A DNA stretch of 64,000 bases from a bacterium (GCA_016125155.1 WGMI01000024.1:62001-126000); one strand, 5' to 3'. Shown: positions 27,617-39,604, numbered from the stretch's first letter. Numbers and translations: made by a program. Notes: generated from the letters alone by a model not told the origin.

Positions 27617-27646
27617 TTGCTGGAATATATTATCTGACTACCTTTG
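27617..27646 (+). promoter_or_regulatory. Promoter of rpsL superoperon: TTG-N19-TACCTTTG
   Basis: TTG 27617-27619, 19-nt spacer, TACCTTTG 27639-27646; matches the Bacteroidota primary sigma consensus TTG-N19-TAnnTTTG, ~54 nt upstream of rpsL. Confidence 0.75.
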
Positions 27647-27650
27647 CAGT

Positions 27651-27667
27651 CCCCTAAAAATAAGGGG
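27651..27667 (+). promoter_or_regulatory. Predicted 5'-terminal hairpin CCCCT-AAAAATA-AGGGG in the rpsL leader
   Basis: Perfect 5-bp stem with 7-nt loop located at the expected transcription start. Confidence 0.45.
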
Positions 27668-27699
27668 TTGAACCGTAATTACAAGAAAACAAGCCGTTT

Positions 27700-28113
27700 A
27701 TGCCTACCATCATGCAGTTGGTTCGCAAGGGTCGCGAGCAAATCGAAAAGAAGAGCAAGTCGGCAGCGCTGGAGTCTTCTCCACAGCGCCGTGGGGTATG
27801 CACCCGCGTGTATACCACTACCCCCAAGAAGCCGAACTCTGCGCTCCGCAAAGTGGCCCGTGTGCGTTTGTCGAACGGCAACGAGGTAAACGCCTACATC
27901 CCCGGAGAAGGCCATAACCTCCAAGAACACAGCATCGTTTTGGTGCGCGGCGGACGGGTTAAAGACCTGCCCGGTGTTCGCTATCACATTGTTCGTGGTG
28001 CCCTCGACACCTCCGGAGTCGATGGACGTCGCCAGCGTCGCTCCAAGTATGGGGCTAAGCGTCCCAAACCCGGACAAGCCGCTGCTGCCGCAGGGAAAGG
28101 CAAAAAGAAATAA
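27700..28113 (+). CDS. rpsL: 30S ribosomal protein S12
   Basis: [13 protein letters not shown]...[22 protein letters not shown]...[15 protein letters not shown]. Confidence 0.98.
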   Translation: MPTIMQLVRKGREQIEKKSKSAALESSPQRRGVCTRVYTTTPKKPNSALRKVARVRLSNGNEVNAYIPGEGHNLQEHSIVLVRGGRVKDLPGVRYHIVRGALDTSGVDGRRQRRSKYGAKRPKPGQAAAAAGKGKKK

Positions 28114-28135
28114 GCGCCAAGCACCTTAAGACAAC

Positions 28136-28606
28136 ATGAGAAAGACCCGCGCCAAAAAACGCCCCTTGCTCCCCGATCCCCGGTTCAACGATCCGTTGGT
28201 GACCCGATTTGTCAACAATTTGATGTATGACGGCAAGAAGAGCGTGGCCTACGACATTTTCTATTCCGCCATCGATTTGGTGAGTGAAAAAACCCAGCGT
28301 CCCGATGGGCTCGAGGTTTGGAAAGAAGCGCTGACGCATGTGATGCCGCACGTCGAAGTGCGCAGCCGTCGCGTTGGGGGCGCTACCTTCCAGATTCCCA
28401 TGCAAATTCGCCCGGACCGCAAGATTTCCATGGCTATGAAGTGGCTCATTCTGTACACCCGTCGCAGAAATGAGAAAACCATGGCGCAGCGCTTGGCAAA
28501 CGAAATTATCGCCGCCTCCAAAGAGGAAGGCGCTGCGGTTAAAAAGCGCATGGACACCCACAAAATGGCCGAGGCCAACAAGGCCTTTTCGCACTTCCGA
28601 TTCTAA
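28136..28606 (+). CDS. rpsG: 30S ribosomal protein S7
   Basis: MRKTRAKKRPLLPDPRFNDPLVTRFVNNLMYDGKKSVAYDIFY...SHFRF. Confidence 0.98.
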   Translation: MRKTRAKKRPLLPDPRFNDPLVTRFVNNLMYDGKKSVAYDIFYSAIDLVSEKTQRPDGLEVWKEALTHVMPHVEVRSRRVGGATFQIPMQIRPDRKISMAMKWLILYTRRRNEKTMAQRLANEIIAASKEEGAAVKKRMDTHKMAEANKAFSHFRF

Positions 28607-28633
28607 AACCCACTCCACCACCCCCCGGAAACC

Positions 28634-30760
28634 ATGGCACGCGACCTCAAGTTTACACGGAACATCGGCATCAGCGCCCACATCGACGCGGGCAAGACCA
28701 CTACGACCGAGCGCATTCTGTATTACACCGGTATCAACCACAAGATCGGTGAGGTACACGATGGTGCCGCGACCATGGACTGGATGGTACAAGAGCAGGA
28801 GCGGGGCATCACCATTACGTCGGCCGCCACGACTTGCTTTTGGAATTATCCCACCGATCAGGGCAAGTCAACCCCCGAGACCCAACAGTACAAGATCAAC
28901 ATTATCGACACCCCCGGCCACGTAGACTTTACGGTGGAAGTGGAGCGTTCGATGCGCGTTCTCGACGGTGCCGTGGCATTGTATTGTGCGGTGGGCGGTG
29001 TTGAGCCCCAATCCGAGACGGTATGGCGCCAAATGGACAAGTACCGTGTACCCCGTCTGGGCTTTGTCAACAAAATGGACCGCAGCGGTGCGGACTTCTT
29101 CAAGGTGGTTGAGCAGGTGCGCGAGCGCCTCGGAGCCAATCCAATGCCGCTTCAAGTACCCATCGGAGCCGAAGCCGATTTCAAAGGCGTAGTCGATCTG
29201 CTCACCATGCAGGGCATCATTTGGGACGACAGCACCCAAGGCATGACCTACCAAATCGTGCCGATTCCCGCCGACCTCGTCGATACCGTGAACGAGTACC
29301 GCGAGAAATTGGTCGAAGCGGTTGCCGAGTACGACGATCATTTGATGGAAAAGTTCTTTGAAGATCCCAACAGCATCACCAAAGAAGAACTCCAAGCAGC
29401 CATTCGCGCGGCCACCATCGATATGAAGATCGTTCCGCTCCTATGCGGTTCGGCCTTCAAAAACAAAGGCGTTCAGACCATGCTCGACGCCGTCATGGCG
29501 TACTTGCCCGCTCCCTCCGACATCGAAGCCATAAAGGGAACCAATCCCAAGACCGACGAAGAAGAAGTGCGCAAGCCGATGGCTTCTGAGCCCTTTGCCG
29601 CCCTTGCCTTCAAGATTGCAACCGACCCCTTTGTTGGACGTCTATGCTTCTTCCGGGTCTATTCGGGCAAACTCGAGGCTGGTTCGTATGTGCAGAACAT
29701 GCGCACCGAGAAAAAAGAGCGGATTTCGCGCATTTTCCAAATGCACGCGAACAAGCAGAACCCGATCGAGCTCATCGAAGCAGGCGACATCGGCGCCGGG
29801 GTGGGCTTTAAGGACATTCGCACCGGAGATACCCTCTGCGACGAAAAGTCCCCCATCATCCTCGAGTCGATGAGCTTCCCCGAGCCTGTGATCGGGATCG
29901 CCATCGAGCCCAAAACGCAAGCGGACGTAGACCGTTTGGGCATGTCTCTGGCGAAACTGGCCGAAGAAGATCCCACCTTCCGTGTCCACACCGATGAAGA
30001 AACTGGACAAACGGTGATCAGCGGAATGGGCGAGTTGCACCTCGAAATCATCGTCGACCGCCTCAAGCGGGAATTCAAGGTAGAATGCAACCAAGGCGCG
30101 CCTCAAGTACAATACAAAGAAGCGCTGACGGCCGTGGTCGATCACCGCGAAGTCTACAAGAAGCAGACCGGTGGTCGCGGTAAGTTCGCCGACATCGTCG
30201 TAAAAATCGGCCCGGCCGATGCCGAGGTGGTCGGATTGCAGTTTGTCAACGAGGTCAAAGGCGGTAACGTCCCGAAGGAATACATCCCCGCGGTCGAAAA
30301 AGGCTTCCGCGAAGCGATGAAAAACGGACCTCAAGCCGGTTACGAGATCGACAGCATGAAAGTGCAGTTGCTCGACGGTTCATTCCACCCGGTCGACTCC
30401 GACGCGCTTTCGTTTGAATTGGCTGCCCGTATGGCCTTCCGCGAAGCGGGTAAAAAAGCCAAGCCCGTCATCCTCGAACCCATCATGAAAATTGAAGTGG
30501 TTACCCCCGAGGAAAATATGGGTGACGTTGTGGGCGACCTCAACAAACGCCGCGGTCAAGTTCAGGGCATGGACAGCCGCAACGGTGCTCAGGTCATCAA
30601 GGCCATTGTGCCGCTTTCCGAAATGTTCGGCTACGTAACTCAGTTGCGTACCATCAGCTCCGGCCGCGCCAGCTCTTCGATGGAATTCTCGCACTACGAG
30701 GAAACCCCGAAGAACATCGCCGAAGAGGTTATCGCCAAAGTAAAGGGGCAACCCGCCTAA
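28634..30760 (+). CDS. fusA: Elongation factor G
   Basis: [61 protein letters not shown]. Confidence 0.98.
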   Translation: MARDLKFTRNIGISAHIDAGKTTTTERILYYTGINHKIGEVHDGAATMDWMVQEQERGITITSAATTCFWNYPTDQGKSTPETQQYKINIIDTPGHVDFTVEVERSMRVLDGAVALYCAVGGVEPQSETVWRQMDKYRVPRLGFVNKMDRSGADFFKVVEQVRERLGANPMPLQVPIGAEADFKGVVDLLTMQGIIWDDSTQGMTYQIVPIPADLVDTVNEYREKLVEAVAEYDDHLMEKFFEDPNSITKEELQAAIRAATIDMKIVPLLCGSAFKNKGVQTMLDAVMAYLPAPSDIEAIKGTNPKTDEEEVRKPMASEPFAALAFKIATDPFVGRLCFFRVYSGKLEAGSYVQNMRTEKKERISRIFQMHANKQNPIELIEAGDIGAGVGFKDIRTGDTLCDEKSPIILESMSFPEPVIGIAIEPKTQADVDRLGMSLAKLAEEDPTFRVHTDEETGQTVISGMGELHLEIIVDRLKREFKVECNQGAPQVQYKEALTAVVDHREVYKKQTGGRGKFADIVVKIGPADAEVVGLQFVNEVKGGNVPKEYIPAVEKGFREAMKNGPQAGYEIDSMKVQLLDGSFHPVDSDALSFELAARMAFREAGKKAKPVILEPIMKIEVVTPEENMGDVVGDLNKRRGQVQGMDSRNGAQVIKAIVPLSEMFGYVTQLRTISSGRASSSMEFSHYEETPKNIAEEVIAKVKGQPA

Positions 30761-30776
30761 TCGTTCTTTCCCCAAC

Positions 30777-31082
30777 ATGAGCCAGAAAATCCGCATCAAA
30801 CTCAAGTCTTACGACCACAACCTCGTCGACAAAAGCGCCGAAAAAATCGTCAAGACTGTCAAGAGCACCGGGGCCGTGGTCAATGGCCCGATTCCGCTCC
30901 CGACCAACAAGCGCATTTACACCGTGCTGCGCTCGCCGCACGTCAACAAAAAAGCCCGCGAACAATTCCAGCTCTCGTCATACAAGCGCCTGCTCGACAT
31001 CTACAGCAGTTCTGCCAAGACGATCGACGCTTTGATGAAGCTCGAGTTGCCCAGCGGCGTAGAGGTAGAGATCAAAGTATAA
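30777..31082 (+). CDS. rpsJ: 30S ribosomal protein S10
   Basis: [23 protein letters not shown]...[26 protein letters not shown]. Confidence 0.98.
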   Translation: MSQKIRIKLKSYDHNLVDKSAEKIVKTVKSTGAVVNGPIPLPTNKRIYTVLRSPHVNKKAREQFQLSSYKRLLDIYSSSAKTIDALMKLELPSGVEVEIKV

Positions 31083-31107
31083 TCCCAAGCACGTCAATTC
31101 ACGCACC

Positions 31108-31728
31108 ATGCCAGGCATCATCGGCAAGAAAATCGGAATGACCAGCATCTTCGCAGCAGACGGAAAAAACACCGCCTGCACTGTGATCGAGGTAAGCCCC
31201 AATGTGGTTACCCAGATCCGCACTGAAGATGTCGATGGTTACTTCGCCCTGCAGCTCGCAGCCGGGGAGAAGAAAGAAAAGAACACCGCTGCGGGCGAAC
31301 TCGGGCACTTCCAAAAGGCCGGAACCGGCCCCAAACGGGTAGTGGTCGAATACAAAGACTTTGAACGCGATCAGTTCAAGCTCGGCGATACCATTGGCGT
31401 AGACTTTTTCGCCGAAGGCGAAGTCATCTCTGTGGTAGGCACTTCTAAGGGCAAGGGCTTTCAGGGCGTTGTAAAGCGTCACCACTTTGCGGGTATTATG
31501 CAGGCCACCCACGGTCAGCACAACCGTTTGCGCGCTCCCGGTTCCATCGGGGCCGGATCGGATCCTTCCCGAGTCTTCAAGGGACTGCGGATGGCAGGTC
31601 AGATGGGCAACGTCCGGGCCAAAATCGCCAACCTCGAGGTCCTCAAGGTCGATGCGGAAAAGAACCTCGTCGTGGTGAGCGGCTCTGTACCCGGACCGAA
31701 AAACGGATTTGTAATCCTCGAGAAATGA
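31108..31728 (+). CDS. rplC: 50S ribosomal protein L3
   Basis: [13 protein letters not shown]...[17 protein letters not shown]...[16 protein letters not shown]. Confidence 0.98.
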   Translation: MPGIIGKKIGMTSIFAADGKNTACTVIEVSPNVVTQIRTEDVDGYFALQLAAGEKKEKNTAAGELGHFQKAGTGPKRVVVEYKDFERDQFKLGDTIGVDFFAEGEVISVVGTSKGKGFQGVVKRHHFAGIMQATHGQHNRLRAPGSIGAGSDPSRVFKGLRMAGQMGNVRAKIANLEVLKVDAEKNLVVVSGSVPGPKNGFVILEK

Positions 31729-32363
31729 TGGAACTGATTGTAAAGAACACCGAAGGCAAAGAGACCGGCCGCAAGGCGGTTTTGGCCGACGAGGTATTCG
31801 GCATCGAACCGAACGAACATGCCATTTATCTCGACGTAAAGCAATACTTGGCCCACCAGCGTCAGGGTACCCACAAGGCCAAGGAAAAAGGCGAAGTGGC
31901 CCGGACCACCAAGAAAGCCTTTAAGCAAAAAGGAACGGGCAACGCCCGTATGGGTTCCTACAAAAGCCCGGTTCAAAAAGGAGGGGGCAGCGTATTCGGA
32001 CCTCGGGTGCGCGACTACACGTTCAAGTTGAACAAAAAGGTCAAGCAACTCGCCCGACGTTCCGCATTGAGCCTCAAAGTGGGCAATGCCCAGCTGACCG
32101 TGCTCGAGAACTTCGATTTTGCCGCGCCCCGCACCAAGGATTTTGTGCAAGTGCTCAAAAACCTTGGGATCGAGAATAAAAAGTCGCTCTTTGTGGTGGA
32201 CGAAGCCGCAAAGAATGTATATTTGTCGTCCCGAAATTTTCAGGGTTCAGATGTCATAACGCCCTCTGAATTAAACACTTACCGCCTAATGAAGGCTCAT
32301 ACGGTGGTGTTTACTGAAGCTTCGGTCGCCAAAATCAACGAAGCTTTAAGCGGACAGTCATGA
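31725..32363 (+). CDS. rplD: 50S ribosomal protein L4
   Basis: [33 protein letters not shown]...[12 protein letters not shown]; overlaps rplC. Confidence 0.97.
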   Translation: MMELIVKNTEGKETGRKAVLADEVFGIEPNEHAIYLDVKQYLAHQRQGTHKAKEKGEVARTTKKAFKQKGTGNARMGSYKSPVQKGGGSVFGPRVRDYTFKLNKKVKQLARRSALSLKVGNAQLTVLENFDFAAPRTKDFVQVLKNLGIENKKSLFVVDEAAKNVYLSSRNFQGSDVITPSELNTYRLMKAHTVVFTEASVAKINEALSGQS

Positions 32364-32650
32364 ATATTCTGATCAAGCCGATCATTACGGAAAAGGCGAC
32401 GGCCGACAGCGAGTTGCACAACCGCTTCAGCTTTGTTGTGCACAAAAAAGCCAACAAAGTGGAGATCCGGAAGGCCGTAGAAGAAGCCTACCAGGTTCAC
32501 GTGGAAGCTGTGCGCACCATGATCATGCCTTCTAAACGCAAAGTGCGCTTTACCAAAGGAGGGGTGATTGAAGGCGGAACGGGATCTTACAAGAAAGCGG
32601 TGATCGACATCCGCAAAGGCGAAACCATCGACCTCTATAGCAACATCTGA
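32360..32650 (+). CDS. rplW: 50S ribosomal protein L23
   Basis: [42 protein letters not shown]. Confidence 0.97.
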   Translation: MNILIKPIITEKATADSELHNRFSFVVHKKANKVEIRKAVEEAYQVHVEAVRTMIMPSKRKVRFTKGGVIEGGTGSYKKAVIDIRKGETIDLYSNI

Positions 32651-32652
32651 TC

Positions 32653-33474
32653 ATGGGCGTACGCAAACTCAAACCGATTACTCCCGGGCAGCGCTTCCGC
32701 GTCGTCAATGACTTCGCATCAATTAGCCGCTCCAAGCCCGAGAAATCGCTCACGGCTCCCAAGAAGCAGAGCGGCGGACGGAACAATACCGGTAAAATGA
32801 CCGTGCGCAACATCGGCGGCGGACACAAACAAACCTACCGGGTCATCGACTTCAAGCGAAACAAATTCGGCATTCCCGGCAAGGTGGCCGCGATTGAATA
32901 CGATCCCAACCGCAATGCGCGCATTGCCTTGTTGCACTACGTCGACGGAGAAAAGCGCTACATCATTGCCCCGAACGGCCTCCAGGTAGGACAAACCGTT
33001 GTATCGGGCACGGGGTCGGCTCCTGAAGTAGGAAACGCCCTGTTCTTGAGCGACATTCCGCTGGGTACCGTCATCAGCTGCATCGAAATGCGTCCCGGTC
33101 AAGGGGCGGTCATTGCGCGCAGTGCCGGAGCTTTCGCCCAATTGGCGGCACGGGACGGCAAGTATGCCATCCTGAAAATGCCGAGCGGCGAACAACGCAT
33201 GATTCTGACCACCTGCATGGCGACCATCGGGGTGGTTTCGAACTCCGACAGCGGACTCGAGCGCTCGGGCAAAGCCGGTCGCAGCCGTTGGTTGGGCCGT
33301 CGTCCCCGCGTTCGCGGTGTGGCCATGAACCCCGTCGATCACCCCATGGGTGGTGGCGAAGGACGCGCCTCGGGTGGACACCCCCGTTCGCGCCGCGGCA
33401 TTCCGGCCAAGGGGTACAAGACCCGTACGCCCAAGAAGGCCTCGAATAAGTACATCATCGACAGACGCAAATAA
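32653..33474 (+). CDS. rplB: 50S ribosomal protein L2
   Basis: [12 protein letters not shown]...[23 protein letters not shown]...[24 protein letters not shown]. Confidence 0.98.
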   Translation: MGVRKLKPITPGQRFRVVNDFASISRSKPEKSLTAPKKQSGGRNNTGKMTVRNIGGGHKQTYRVIDFKRNKFGIPGKVAAIEYDPNRNARIALLHYVDGEKRYIIAPNGLQVGQTVVSGTGSAPEVGNALFLSDIPLGTVISCIEMRPGQGAVIARSAGAFAQLAARDGKYAILKMPSGEQRMILTTCMATIGVVSNSDSGLERSGKAGRSRWLGRRPRVRGVAMNPVDHPMGGGEGRASGGHPRSRRGIPAKGYKTRTPKKASNKYIIDRRK

Positions 33475-33491
33475 GCCCCCCAACAAGGCAG

Positions 33492-33773
33492 ATGGCACGT
33501 TCACTTAAAAAAGGGCCCTACATCCACTACAAGCTGGAGAAAAAGGTGCTCGACAATGTCGAGGCAAACAAAAAGACCGTCATCAAGACCTGGTCTCGCG
33601 CTTCGATGATTTCTCCGGATTTCGTGGGTCAAACCATCGCAGTCCACAACGGAAAGACCTTCATCCCGGTCTATGTAACCGAAAACATGGTCGGTCACAA
33701 GCTCGGTGAATTTTCTCCCACCCGCAACTTCCGCGGACACGGGGGCAACAAGAAAGACAAAGGCAAACGCTAA
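33492..33773 (+). CDS. rpsS: 30S ribosomal protein S19
   Basis: [19 protein letters not shown]...[18 protein letters not shown]. Confidence 0.98.
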   Translation: MARSLKKGPYIHYKLEKKVLDNVEANKKTVIKTWSRASMISPDFVGQTIAVHNGKTFIPVYVTENMVGHKLGEFSPTRNFRGHGGNKKDKGKR

Positions 33774-33776
33774 GCC

Positions 33777-34214
33777 ATGGGCCAGAGAAAACAATTGAGT
33801 GCTAATGCACGCAAGGAAGCCCGCCGCACAGTGGCGATGGCCAGCCTGAACAACTGTCCGACTTCTCCGCGCAAAATGCGGTTGATGGCCGATTTGATCC
33901 GCGGAATGCGGGTTGAGAAGGCACTCTTCGTGCTCAAGCACAGCGGAAAAGAAGCGTCTGGACGTCTGGAAAAACTGCTTCGTTCGGCCTTGGCCAATTG
34001 GCAAGCCAAAAACGAAGGCGAGCGCATGGAAGACGCCCTCTTGGTGATCAGCGAGATTCAGGTGAACGGCGGGCGTCAGCTCAAGCGCGTTCAGCCCGCT
34101 CCCCAAGGTCGCGCCCACCGCGTACGCAAGCGCTCGAACCATGTTCAACTGATCGTAGGTCCCGCCCAAGCCACTGCCGCAGCCGAGCCGATCGAATCGA
34201 ACCAAGCAAACTGA
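33777..34214 (+). CDS. rplV: 50S ribosomal protein L22
   Basis: [27 protein letters not shown]...[24 protein letters not shown]. Confidence 0.96.
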   Translation: MGQRKQLSANARKEARRTVAMASLNNCPTSPRKMRLMADLIRGMRVEKALFVLKHSGKEASGRLEKLLRSALANWQAKNEGERMEDALLVISEIQVNGGRQLKRVQPAPQGRAHRVRKRSNHVQLIVGPAQATAAAEPIESNQAN

Positions 34215-34984
34215 TGGGACAAAAAACCAACCCGATCGGCAACCGCCTCGGATACATCCGCGGATGGGATTCCAACTGGTACGGAGGACGCGACTACGGC
34301 GATAAGATTGCCGAAGATGCCAAAATCCGCAAATACCTCTACGCCCGTCTTTCGAAGGCGAGTGTAAGCCGGATCATCATCGAGCGCACTCTGCGCCTGG
34401 TGACCATCACCATTACTTCGGCCCGCCCCGGCATCATCATCGGAAAGCAAGGCCAAGAGGTCGACAAACTCAAGGAGGAGCTCAAAAAGCTCACCAAGAA
34501 GGACATTCAGATCAACATTTTCGAAATTAAGCGCCCCGAACTCGACGCCAAATTGGTCGGCGACAGCGTAGCGCGTCAAATCGAAGGACGGATCAGCTAC
34601 CGCCGCGCCATCAAGATGGCCATTGCCGCCACCATGCGCATGGGGGCTGAAGGCATCAAAATCATGGTGAGCGGACGGGTGAACGGAGCCGAGATCGCCC
34701 GTTCGGAGATGTACAAAGACGGTCGTACGCCTTTGCACACCTTCCGCGCCGACATCGACTACCACGTCTCAGAAGCCCACACTACCTACGGATGCATCGG
34801 CATCAAGGTGTGGATCATGAAGGGCGAGGTGTATGGCAAACGGGATTTGAGCAATATGCTCCCCGCGAGCAAGCCCACTCCGGGTGGCAAAGGACGCAAC
34901 GAAGCGCCCCCCGCGAGGAACGAACGAGGAGGCGACCGCCGCGGTGGCGGTGGAGCCGGTGGTAACCGCAAACGCAAAGCCTGA
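34214..34984 (+). CDS. rpsC: 30S ribosomal protein S3
   Basis: [27 protein letters not shown] region [34 protein letters not shown]. Start reset to ATG at 34214 (TGATG overlap with rplV). Confidence 0.97.
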   Translation: MGQKTNPIGNRLGYIRGWDSNWYGGRDYGDKIAEDAKIRKYLYARLSKASVSRIIIERTLRLVTITITSARPGIIIGKQGQEVDKLKEELKKLTKKDIQINIFEIKRPELDAKLVGDSVARQIEGRISYRRAIKMAIAATMRMGAEGIKIMVSGRVNGAEIARSEMYKDGRTPLHTFRADIDYHVSEAHTTYGCIGIKVWIMKGEVYGKRDLSNMLPASKPTPGGKGRNEAPPARNERGGDRRGGGGAGGNRKRKA

Positions 34985-34992
34985 GCACACCC

Positions 34993-35421
34993 ATGCTACA
35001 GCCCAGAAAAACCAAGCACAGAAAGACCTTCAAGGGTCGGATGAAAGGGGTGTCCCAGCGCGGACACACGCTCGCCTTCGGCAGTTTTGGCATCAAAACC
35101 ATGGACGAGCACTTTATCACCGCACGCCAAATTGAGGCCGCCCGTATCGCCGCCAACCGCTTCATGAAGCGGGAGGGTCAGATGTGGATCCGCATTTTCC
35201 CCGACAAGCCGATTACCAAGAAGCCCGCAGAAGTGCGGATGGGTAAGGGTAAAGGTGCCGTGGAATACTATGTTTCCGCGGTCAAGCCAGGACGCATTTT
35301 GTTTGAACTCGACGGCGTTCCGCTCGAAGTGGCCAAAGAAGCCCTTCGATTGGCCGCTCAGAAACTTCCGGTTCGCACCCGTTTCATCGTGCGCCGCGAT
35401 TACGTAGAAGACACCCTCTGA
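34993..35421 (+). CDS. rplP: 50S ribosomal protein L16
   Basis: [35 protein letters not shown]...[13 protein letters not shown]. Confidence 0.98.
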   Translation: MLQPRKTKHRKTFKGRMKGVSQRGHTLAFGSFGIKTMDEHFITARQIEAARIAANRFMKREGQMWIRIFPDKPITKKPAEVRMGKGKGAVEYYVSAVKPGRILFELDGVPLEVAKEALRLAAQKLPVRTRFIVRRDYVEDTL

Positions 35422-35642
35422 TGAGCACGCTGAAAGCATCTGTGGTCCGCGAAATGACCACCAAGGAAATTAAGGAAACCCTCGTTGAGGAGCAGTTGAA
35501 CTACTCGCGCATGAAGGTTTCGCACATCATTTCTCCCCTGGAGAACCCTTTGTTGATCCGGCAAAAGCGCAAGCTCATCGCCCGTCTTCAAACCGAACTG
35601 CGCCGCCGGGAAATCGAAGGCGCAACCAACGAACGCGCCTGA
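35421..35642 (+). CDS. rpmC: 50S ribosomal protein L29
   Basis: Position between rplP and rps[51 protein letters not shown]. Confidence 0.95.
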   Translation: MSTLKASVVREMTTKEIKETLVEEQLNYSRMKVSHIISPLENPLLIRQKRKLIARLQTELRRREIEGATNERA

Positions 35643-35656
35643 GCCCGAACATACCC

Positions 35657-35935
35657 ATGGAAGAGCAGATTCAAAACAGCACCGACCGCAACCTCCGCAA
35701 GGAGCGTACCGGCATCGTGACGAGCAGCAAGATGGACAAGACGATTGTGGTGAGCGTTGAGCGCAAAAAGAAGCACCCGATCTACGGAAAGTTCATCAAG
35801 TTCACCAAGAAGTTCCACGCCCACGACGAGGAAAACCAGTGCAACGAGGGGGACCTCGTGCGCATCATGGAGACCCGTCCCTTGAGCAAGACCAAGACCT
35901 GGCGATTGGTCGAGATCGTCGAGCGCGCCAAGTAA
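35657..35935 (+). CDS. rpsQ: 30S ribosomal protein S17
   Basis: [49 protein letters not shown]. Confidence 0.97.
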   Translation: MEEQIQNSTDRNLRKERTGIVTSSKMDKTIVVSVERKKKHPIYGKFIKFTKKFHAHDEENQCNEGDLVRIMETRPLSKTKTWRLVEIVERAK

Positions 35936-35951
35936 TCCCCTTACCCAGACC

Positions 35952-36320
35952 ATGGTACAACAGGAAAGCCGACTTAAAGTCGCCGACAATACCGGAGCCA
36001 AAGAAGTGCTCTGCATCCGAGTCCTCGGTGGAACGCGCCGTCGTTATGCCGCCTTGGGCGACACCATCGTGGTTTCGGTCAAAGATGCCAACTCGGGCGG
36101 AAACGTCAAGAAAGGGCAAGTGAGCAAGGCCGTTGTGGTCCGCACCCGCAAGGAAGTGCGCCGCGCCGACGGTTCTTACATCCGCTTTGACGACAACGCC
36201 TGCGTGCTGCTCAACGCCGCCGGCGAAATGCGGGGAACCCGCGTATTCGGTCCCGTGGCCCGCGAGCTGCGCGACAAGCAGTATATGAAAATTGTTTCCC
36301 TGGCACCCGAAGTGCTCTGA
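35952..36320 (+). CDS. rplN: 50S ribosomal protein L14
   Basis: [27 protein letters not shown]...[24 protein letters not shown]. Confidence 0.98.
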   Translation: MVQQESRLKVADNTGAKEVLCIRVLGGTRRRYAALGDTIVVSVKDANSGGNVKKGQVSKAVVVRTRKEVRRADGSYIRFDDNACVLLNAAGEMRGTRVFGPVARELRDKQYMKIVSLAPEVL

Positions 36321-36325
36321 AGGCC

Positions 36326-36667
36326 ATGAAGTATCCCATCAAAAAAGGCGATTTGGTTTTTGTCCTGTCGGGCGATTCCAAACACACCAAAGACGAAAAG
36401 CCCAGCAAGGTGCTCGAAGTCTTCTATGACGAAAATCCCCGCAAGCAGCACGCTTTGGTCGAAGGTCGCAACATCGTAAAGCGCCACACCAAACCCAGCG
36501 CGACCAACCCGCAGGGCGGCATTATTGAAAAAGAAGCCCCGATTCACATCAGCAATCTGATGGTGGCCGATCCCAAGACGGGTCAACCGAGCCGTATCGG
36601 CCGTCGGAAGAACGCTGAGGGCAAATCGGAGCGCTACGCGAAAAAATCCGGAGAAGCACTAAAGTGA
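36326..36667 (+). CDS. rplX: 50S ribosomal protein L24
   Basis: [29 protein letters not shown]...[33 protein letters not shown]. Confidence 0.96.
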   Translation: MKYPIKKGDLVFVLSGDSKHTKDEKPSKVLEVFYDENPRKQHALVEGRNIVKRHTKPSATNPQGGIIEKEAPIHISNLMVADPKTGQPSRIGRRKNAEGKSERYAKKSGEALK

Positions 36668-37221
36668 TGAAATACGTACCCAAACTCAAGCAGGATTTTC
36701 AGACCCGCATTGCTCCGGCCATGATGGAGGAATTCGGATATACCTCGGCGATGCAGATTCCCCGCCTCAAGAAAATCGTTCTGAGCCAAGGTGTAGGCCA
36801 AGCCACCGCCGACAAAAAGCTTATCGAATACGCCACCGACGAAATGACTCGGATTTCCGGGCAAAAAGCCGTCGCCACCTATTCGCGCAAAGACATCTCG
36901 AACTTCAAACTCCGCAAGGGGATGCCGGTTGGGGTGCGCGTTACGCTGAGGGGTGAAAAGATGTACGAATTCCTCGAGCGTCTGGTCTATACGGCTCTGC
37001 CCCGGATTCGCGACTTCAACGGCATCAAGGCCAATGGCTTTGACGGTCGTGGAAACTACAACCTCGGCATCACCGAACAGATCATTTTCCCTGAAATCGA
37101 CATCGATAAGACGAACCGCATCTCCGGTATGGACATCACCTTCGTGACCAGCGCCGATACCGACAAAGAAGCAAAGGCATTGTTAACCCACTTCGGACTT
37201 CCCTTCAAAAAAGGCAAATAA
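36667..37221 (+). CDS. rplE: 50S ribosomal protein L5
   Basis: [46 protein letters not shown]...[22 protein letters not shown]. Confidence 0.98.
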   Translation: MKYVPKLKQDFQTRIAPAMMEEFGYTSAMQIPRLKKIVLSQGVGQATADKKLIEYATDEMTRISGQKAVATYSRKDISNFKLRKGMPVGVRVTLRGEKMYEFLERLVYTALPRIRDFNGIKANGFDGRGNYNLGITEQIIFPEIDIDKTNRISGMDITFVTSADTDKEAKALLTHFGLPFKKGK

Positions 37222-37225
37222 GACC

Positions 37226-37495
37226 ATGGCCAAAGAATCAATGAAGGCGCGCGAGCGCAAAAGAGCTGCGATGGCTGCCCGATATGCGGCCAAGAGAGCG
37301 GCATTGAAAGAAGCGGGAGACTACGAAGCCCTGCAAAAGCTTCCCAAGAATGCTTCGCCCGTGCGCGCCCACAACCGTTGCAAACTCACCGGTCGCCCGC
37401 GTGGATACATGCGGCAGTTCGGTCTTTCCCGGGTTACGTTCCGCGAAATGGCCCTAAACGGCCTCATCCCCGGTGTGAAGAAGGCCAGTTGGTAA
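37226..37495 (+). CDS. rpsN: 30S ribosomal protein S14 (zinc-independent long form)
   Basis: [28 protein letters not shown]...[39 protein letters not shown]; no CxxC zinc motif. Confidence 0.97.
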   Translation: MAKESMKARERKRAAMAARYAAKRAALKEAGDYEALQKLPKNASPVRAHNRCKLTGRPRGYMRQFGLSRVTFREMALNGLIPGVKKASW

Positions 37496-37519
37496 TTTTT
37501 TGATTAGACCCGAAACACG

Positions 37520-37918
37520 ATGTTCACCGATCCCATAGCCGATTTTCTCACCCGAGTGCGCAATGCCATGATGGCCGGCCACAAGGTGGTAGAGATTCCC
37601 TCTTCGAAACTGAAGGCGGAGATGGCGCGCATTCTCCAGGAGCAAGGCTATATTCAGAGCTACAAAGTAGTCGAGCAAGCCCCGCAAAACCTGCTTAAAG
37701 TCGCCCTGAAATACGACCGCGCCACCAAAATGCCCGCGATCCAGAAACTCGAGCGCTTTAGCAAGCCGGGTCTTCGACGCTACAAGGGCTCGCTCGAATT
37801 GCCCCGCGTCAAAAACGGATTGGGCATTGCCATCGTGTCGACCTCGAAAGGAGTAATGACCGACAAACAAGCCCGCAAAGAGAACGTCGGAGGAGAAGTA
37901 CTCTGTTTCGTCTACTAA
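37520..37918 (+). CDS. rpsH: 30S ribosomal protein S8
   Basis: MFTDPIADFLTRVRNAMMAGHKVVEIPSSKLKAEMARILQEQGYI...GIAIVSTSKGVMTDKQARKENVGGEVLCFVY. Confidence 0.98.
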   Translation: MFTDPIADFLTRVRNAMMAGHKVVEIPSSKLKAEMARILQEQGYIQSYKVVEQAPQNLLKVALKYDRATKMPAIQKLERFSKPGLRRYKGSLELPRVKNGLGIAIVSTSKGVMTDKQARKENVGGEVLCFVY

Positions 37919-37935
37919 AAATCGCCCCAGAACAG

Positions 37936-38490
37936 ATGTCACGAATTGGAAAAGCCCCTATTGCGCTCCCCTCGGGAGTTGAATTCCGCAAGGAAGGCGA
38001 TGTGGTTGTGGTCAAAGGCAAATTGGGCGAACTGCGCCAAGCGATTCATCCTGAGATCCAAGTTGAAATCGAAAACGGTCAGGTGGTCTTGAGCCGCCCG
38101 AACGACGAAAAGCAAAACCGTGCCATGCACGGTTTGTATCGCTCGTTGATCTCGAATATGGTCAAAGGCGTCAGCGAGGGCTGGAAAGAACAACTCGAGT
38201 TGGTGGGGGTCGGCTATCGCGCTGCGGCCGCCGGACAGACCCTCGATTTGTCGCTCGGTTTTTCGCACAACATCATGATTCAACTCCCCTCGGAAGTCAA
38301 GGTGGAGGCGGCCATGGAAAAGGGAAAAAACCCGATTGTCACCCTCACTTCGTTCGACAAGCAATTGTTGGGCATGGTGACGGCCAAAATCCGTTCATTC
38401 CGCCGTCCCGAGCCCTACAAAGGCAAAGGGGTGCGGTTTGTAGGAGAACAAGTTCGCCGCAAGGCAGGTAAATCAGCCGGTAAGAAGTAA
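37936..38490 (+). CDS. rplF: 50S ribosomal protein L6
   Basis: SRIGKAPIALPSGVEF...GKIRSFRRPEPYKGKGVRFVGEQVRRKAGKSAGKK (C-terminal L6 signature). Confidence 0.98.
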   Translation: MSRIGKAPIALPSGVEFRKEGDVVVVKGKLGELRQAIHPEIQVEIENGQVVLSRPNDEKQNRAMHGLYRSLISNMVKGVSEGWKEQLELVGVGYRAAAAGQTLDLSLGFSHNIMIQLPSEVKVEAAMEKGKNPIVTLTSFDKQLLGMVTAKIRSFRRPEPYKGKGVRFVGEQVRRKAGKSAGKK

Positions 38491-38496
38491 TCGATC

Positions 38497-38853
38497 ATGG
38501 CACTGAACAAAGTAGAACGCCGCAACCGCATCCGCCGCAGAATCCGCGGGGTTGTGACCGGCACCCACGAAATGCCCCGCTTGTCTGTGTTCCGCAGCAA
38601 CGAGGAAATTTACGCCCAACTCATCGACGACGTTCGCGGAGTAACCCTCGCGGCTGCTTCTTCGCTCGACAAAGAGCTCAAAGCAGAACAAGGCACCAAG
38701 ACCGAGCTTTCGGTTAAAGTGGGCAAGTTGTTGGCCGAGCGCGGCAAACAAGCCGGCATCGAGCGCTGTGCGTTCGACCGGGGCGGTTATCAGTACCATG
38801 GTCGCGTCAAGGCCCTGGCCGAAGGGGCCCGCGAAGGAGGCCTCCAATTTTAA
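38497..38853 (+). CDS. rplR: 50S ribosomal protein L18
   Basis: [53 protein letters not shown]...[26 protein letters not shown]. Confidence 0.97.
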   Translation: MALNKVERRNRIRRRIRGVVTGTHEMPRLSVFRSNEEIYAQLIDDVRGVTLAAASSLDKELKAEQGTKTELSVKVGKLLAERGKQAGIERCAFDRGGYQYHGRVKALAEGAREGGLQF

Positions 38854-38870
38854 TTCCGAGCTCAAGAGTC

Positions 38871-39392
38871 ATGAAATTCAACAAGACCATCGAACGCGTC
38901 AAGCCCGGCGGATTGGAACTCACCGATCGTCTGGTGGCCGTGCAGCGCGTGACCAAAGTGACCAAAGGAGGTCGCACCTTCGGATTTGCCGCCATTGTGG
39001 TGGTGGGCAACGAAAATGGGGTGGCTGGCTACGGTCTCGGCAAGAGCAAGGAAGTGTCTGAGGCCATCACCAAGGGCATTGAAGACGCCAAGAAAAATCT
39101 GGTGCGCCTTCCGATTGTGAACGCCACAGTTCCCCACGAAGAAGTAGGCAAGTACGGTGGCGCTGAAGTGTTTCTTCGCCCCGCCTCTCACGGTACGGGT
39201 GTGATCGCCGGAGGTGCCATGCGCGCCGTGCTGGAAAGCGTAGGGGTACACGACGTACTCGCCAAGTCAAAAGGTTCTTCGAACCCCCACAACGTAGTGA
39301 AAGCCACGTTCGAGGCTCTGATGAAAATGCGCGATGCCCGGGCTGTAGCACGCCGCAGGGGGATCAGCATGGATCAAGTATTCAACGGTTAA
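38871..39392 (+). CDS. rpsE: 30S ribosomal protein S5
   Basis: [51 protein letters not shown]. Confidence 0.97.
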   Translation: MKFNKTIERVKPGGLELTDRLVAVQRVTKVTKGGRTFGFAAIVVVGNENGVAGYGLGKSKEVSEAITKGIEDAKKNLVRLPIVNATVPHEEVGKYGGAEVFLRPASHGTGVIAGGAMRAVLESVGVHDVLAKSKGSSNPHNVVKATFEALMKMRDARAVARRRGISMDQVFNG

Positions 39393-39404
39393 TCCGCACA
39401 ACCC

Positions 39405-39590
39405 ATGGCACGAGTACGAATCACCCAAGTTAAGAGCACCATCAAGCGCCCCGAGCGCCAGGTGCGCACCATGCACGCTTTGGGTTTGCGCAAAATGAAC
39501 GCCAGCGTGGAGCACGATGCCACGCCCCAGATTCTCGGAATGATCGATCGCGTCCGGCATTTGCTGAACGTGGAAAAAATTGAGCAATAA
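39405..39590 (+). CDS. rpmD: 50S ribosomal protein L30
   Basis: MARVRITQVKSTIKRPERQVRTMHALGLRKMNASVEHDATPQILGMIDRVRHLL. Confidence 0.96.
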   Translation: MARVRITQVKSTIKRPERQVRTMHALGLRKMNASVEHDATPQILGMIDRVRHLLNVEKIEQ

Positions 39591-39604
39591 AACGCCCAGA
39601 AAAC

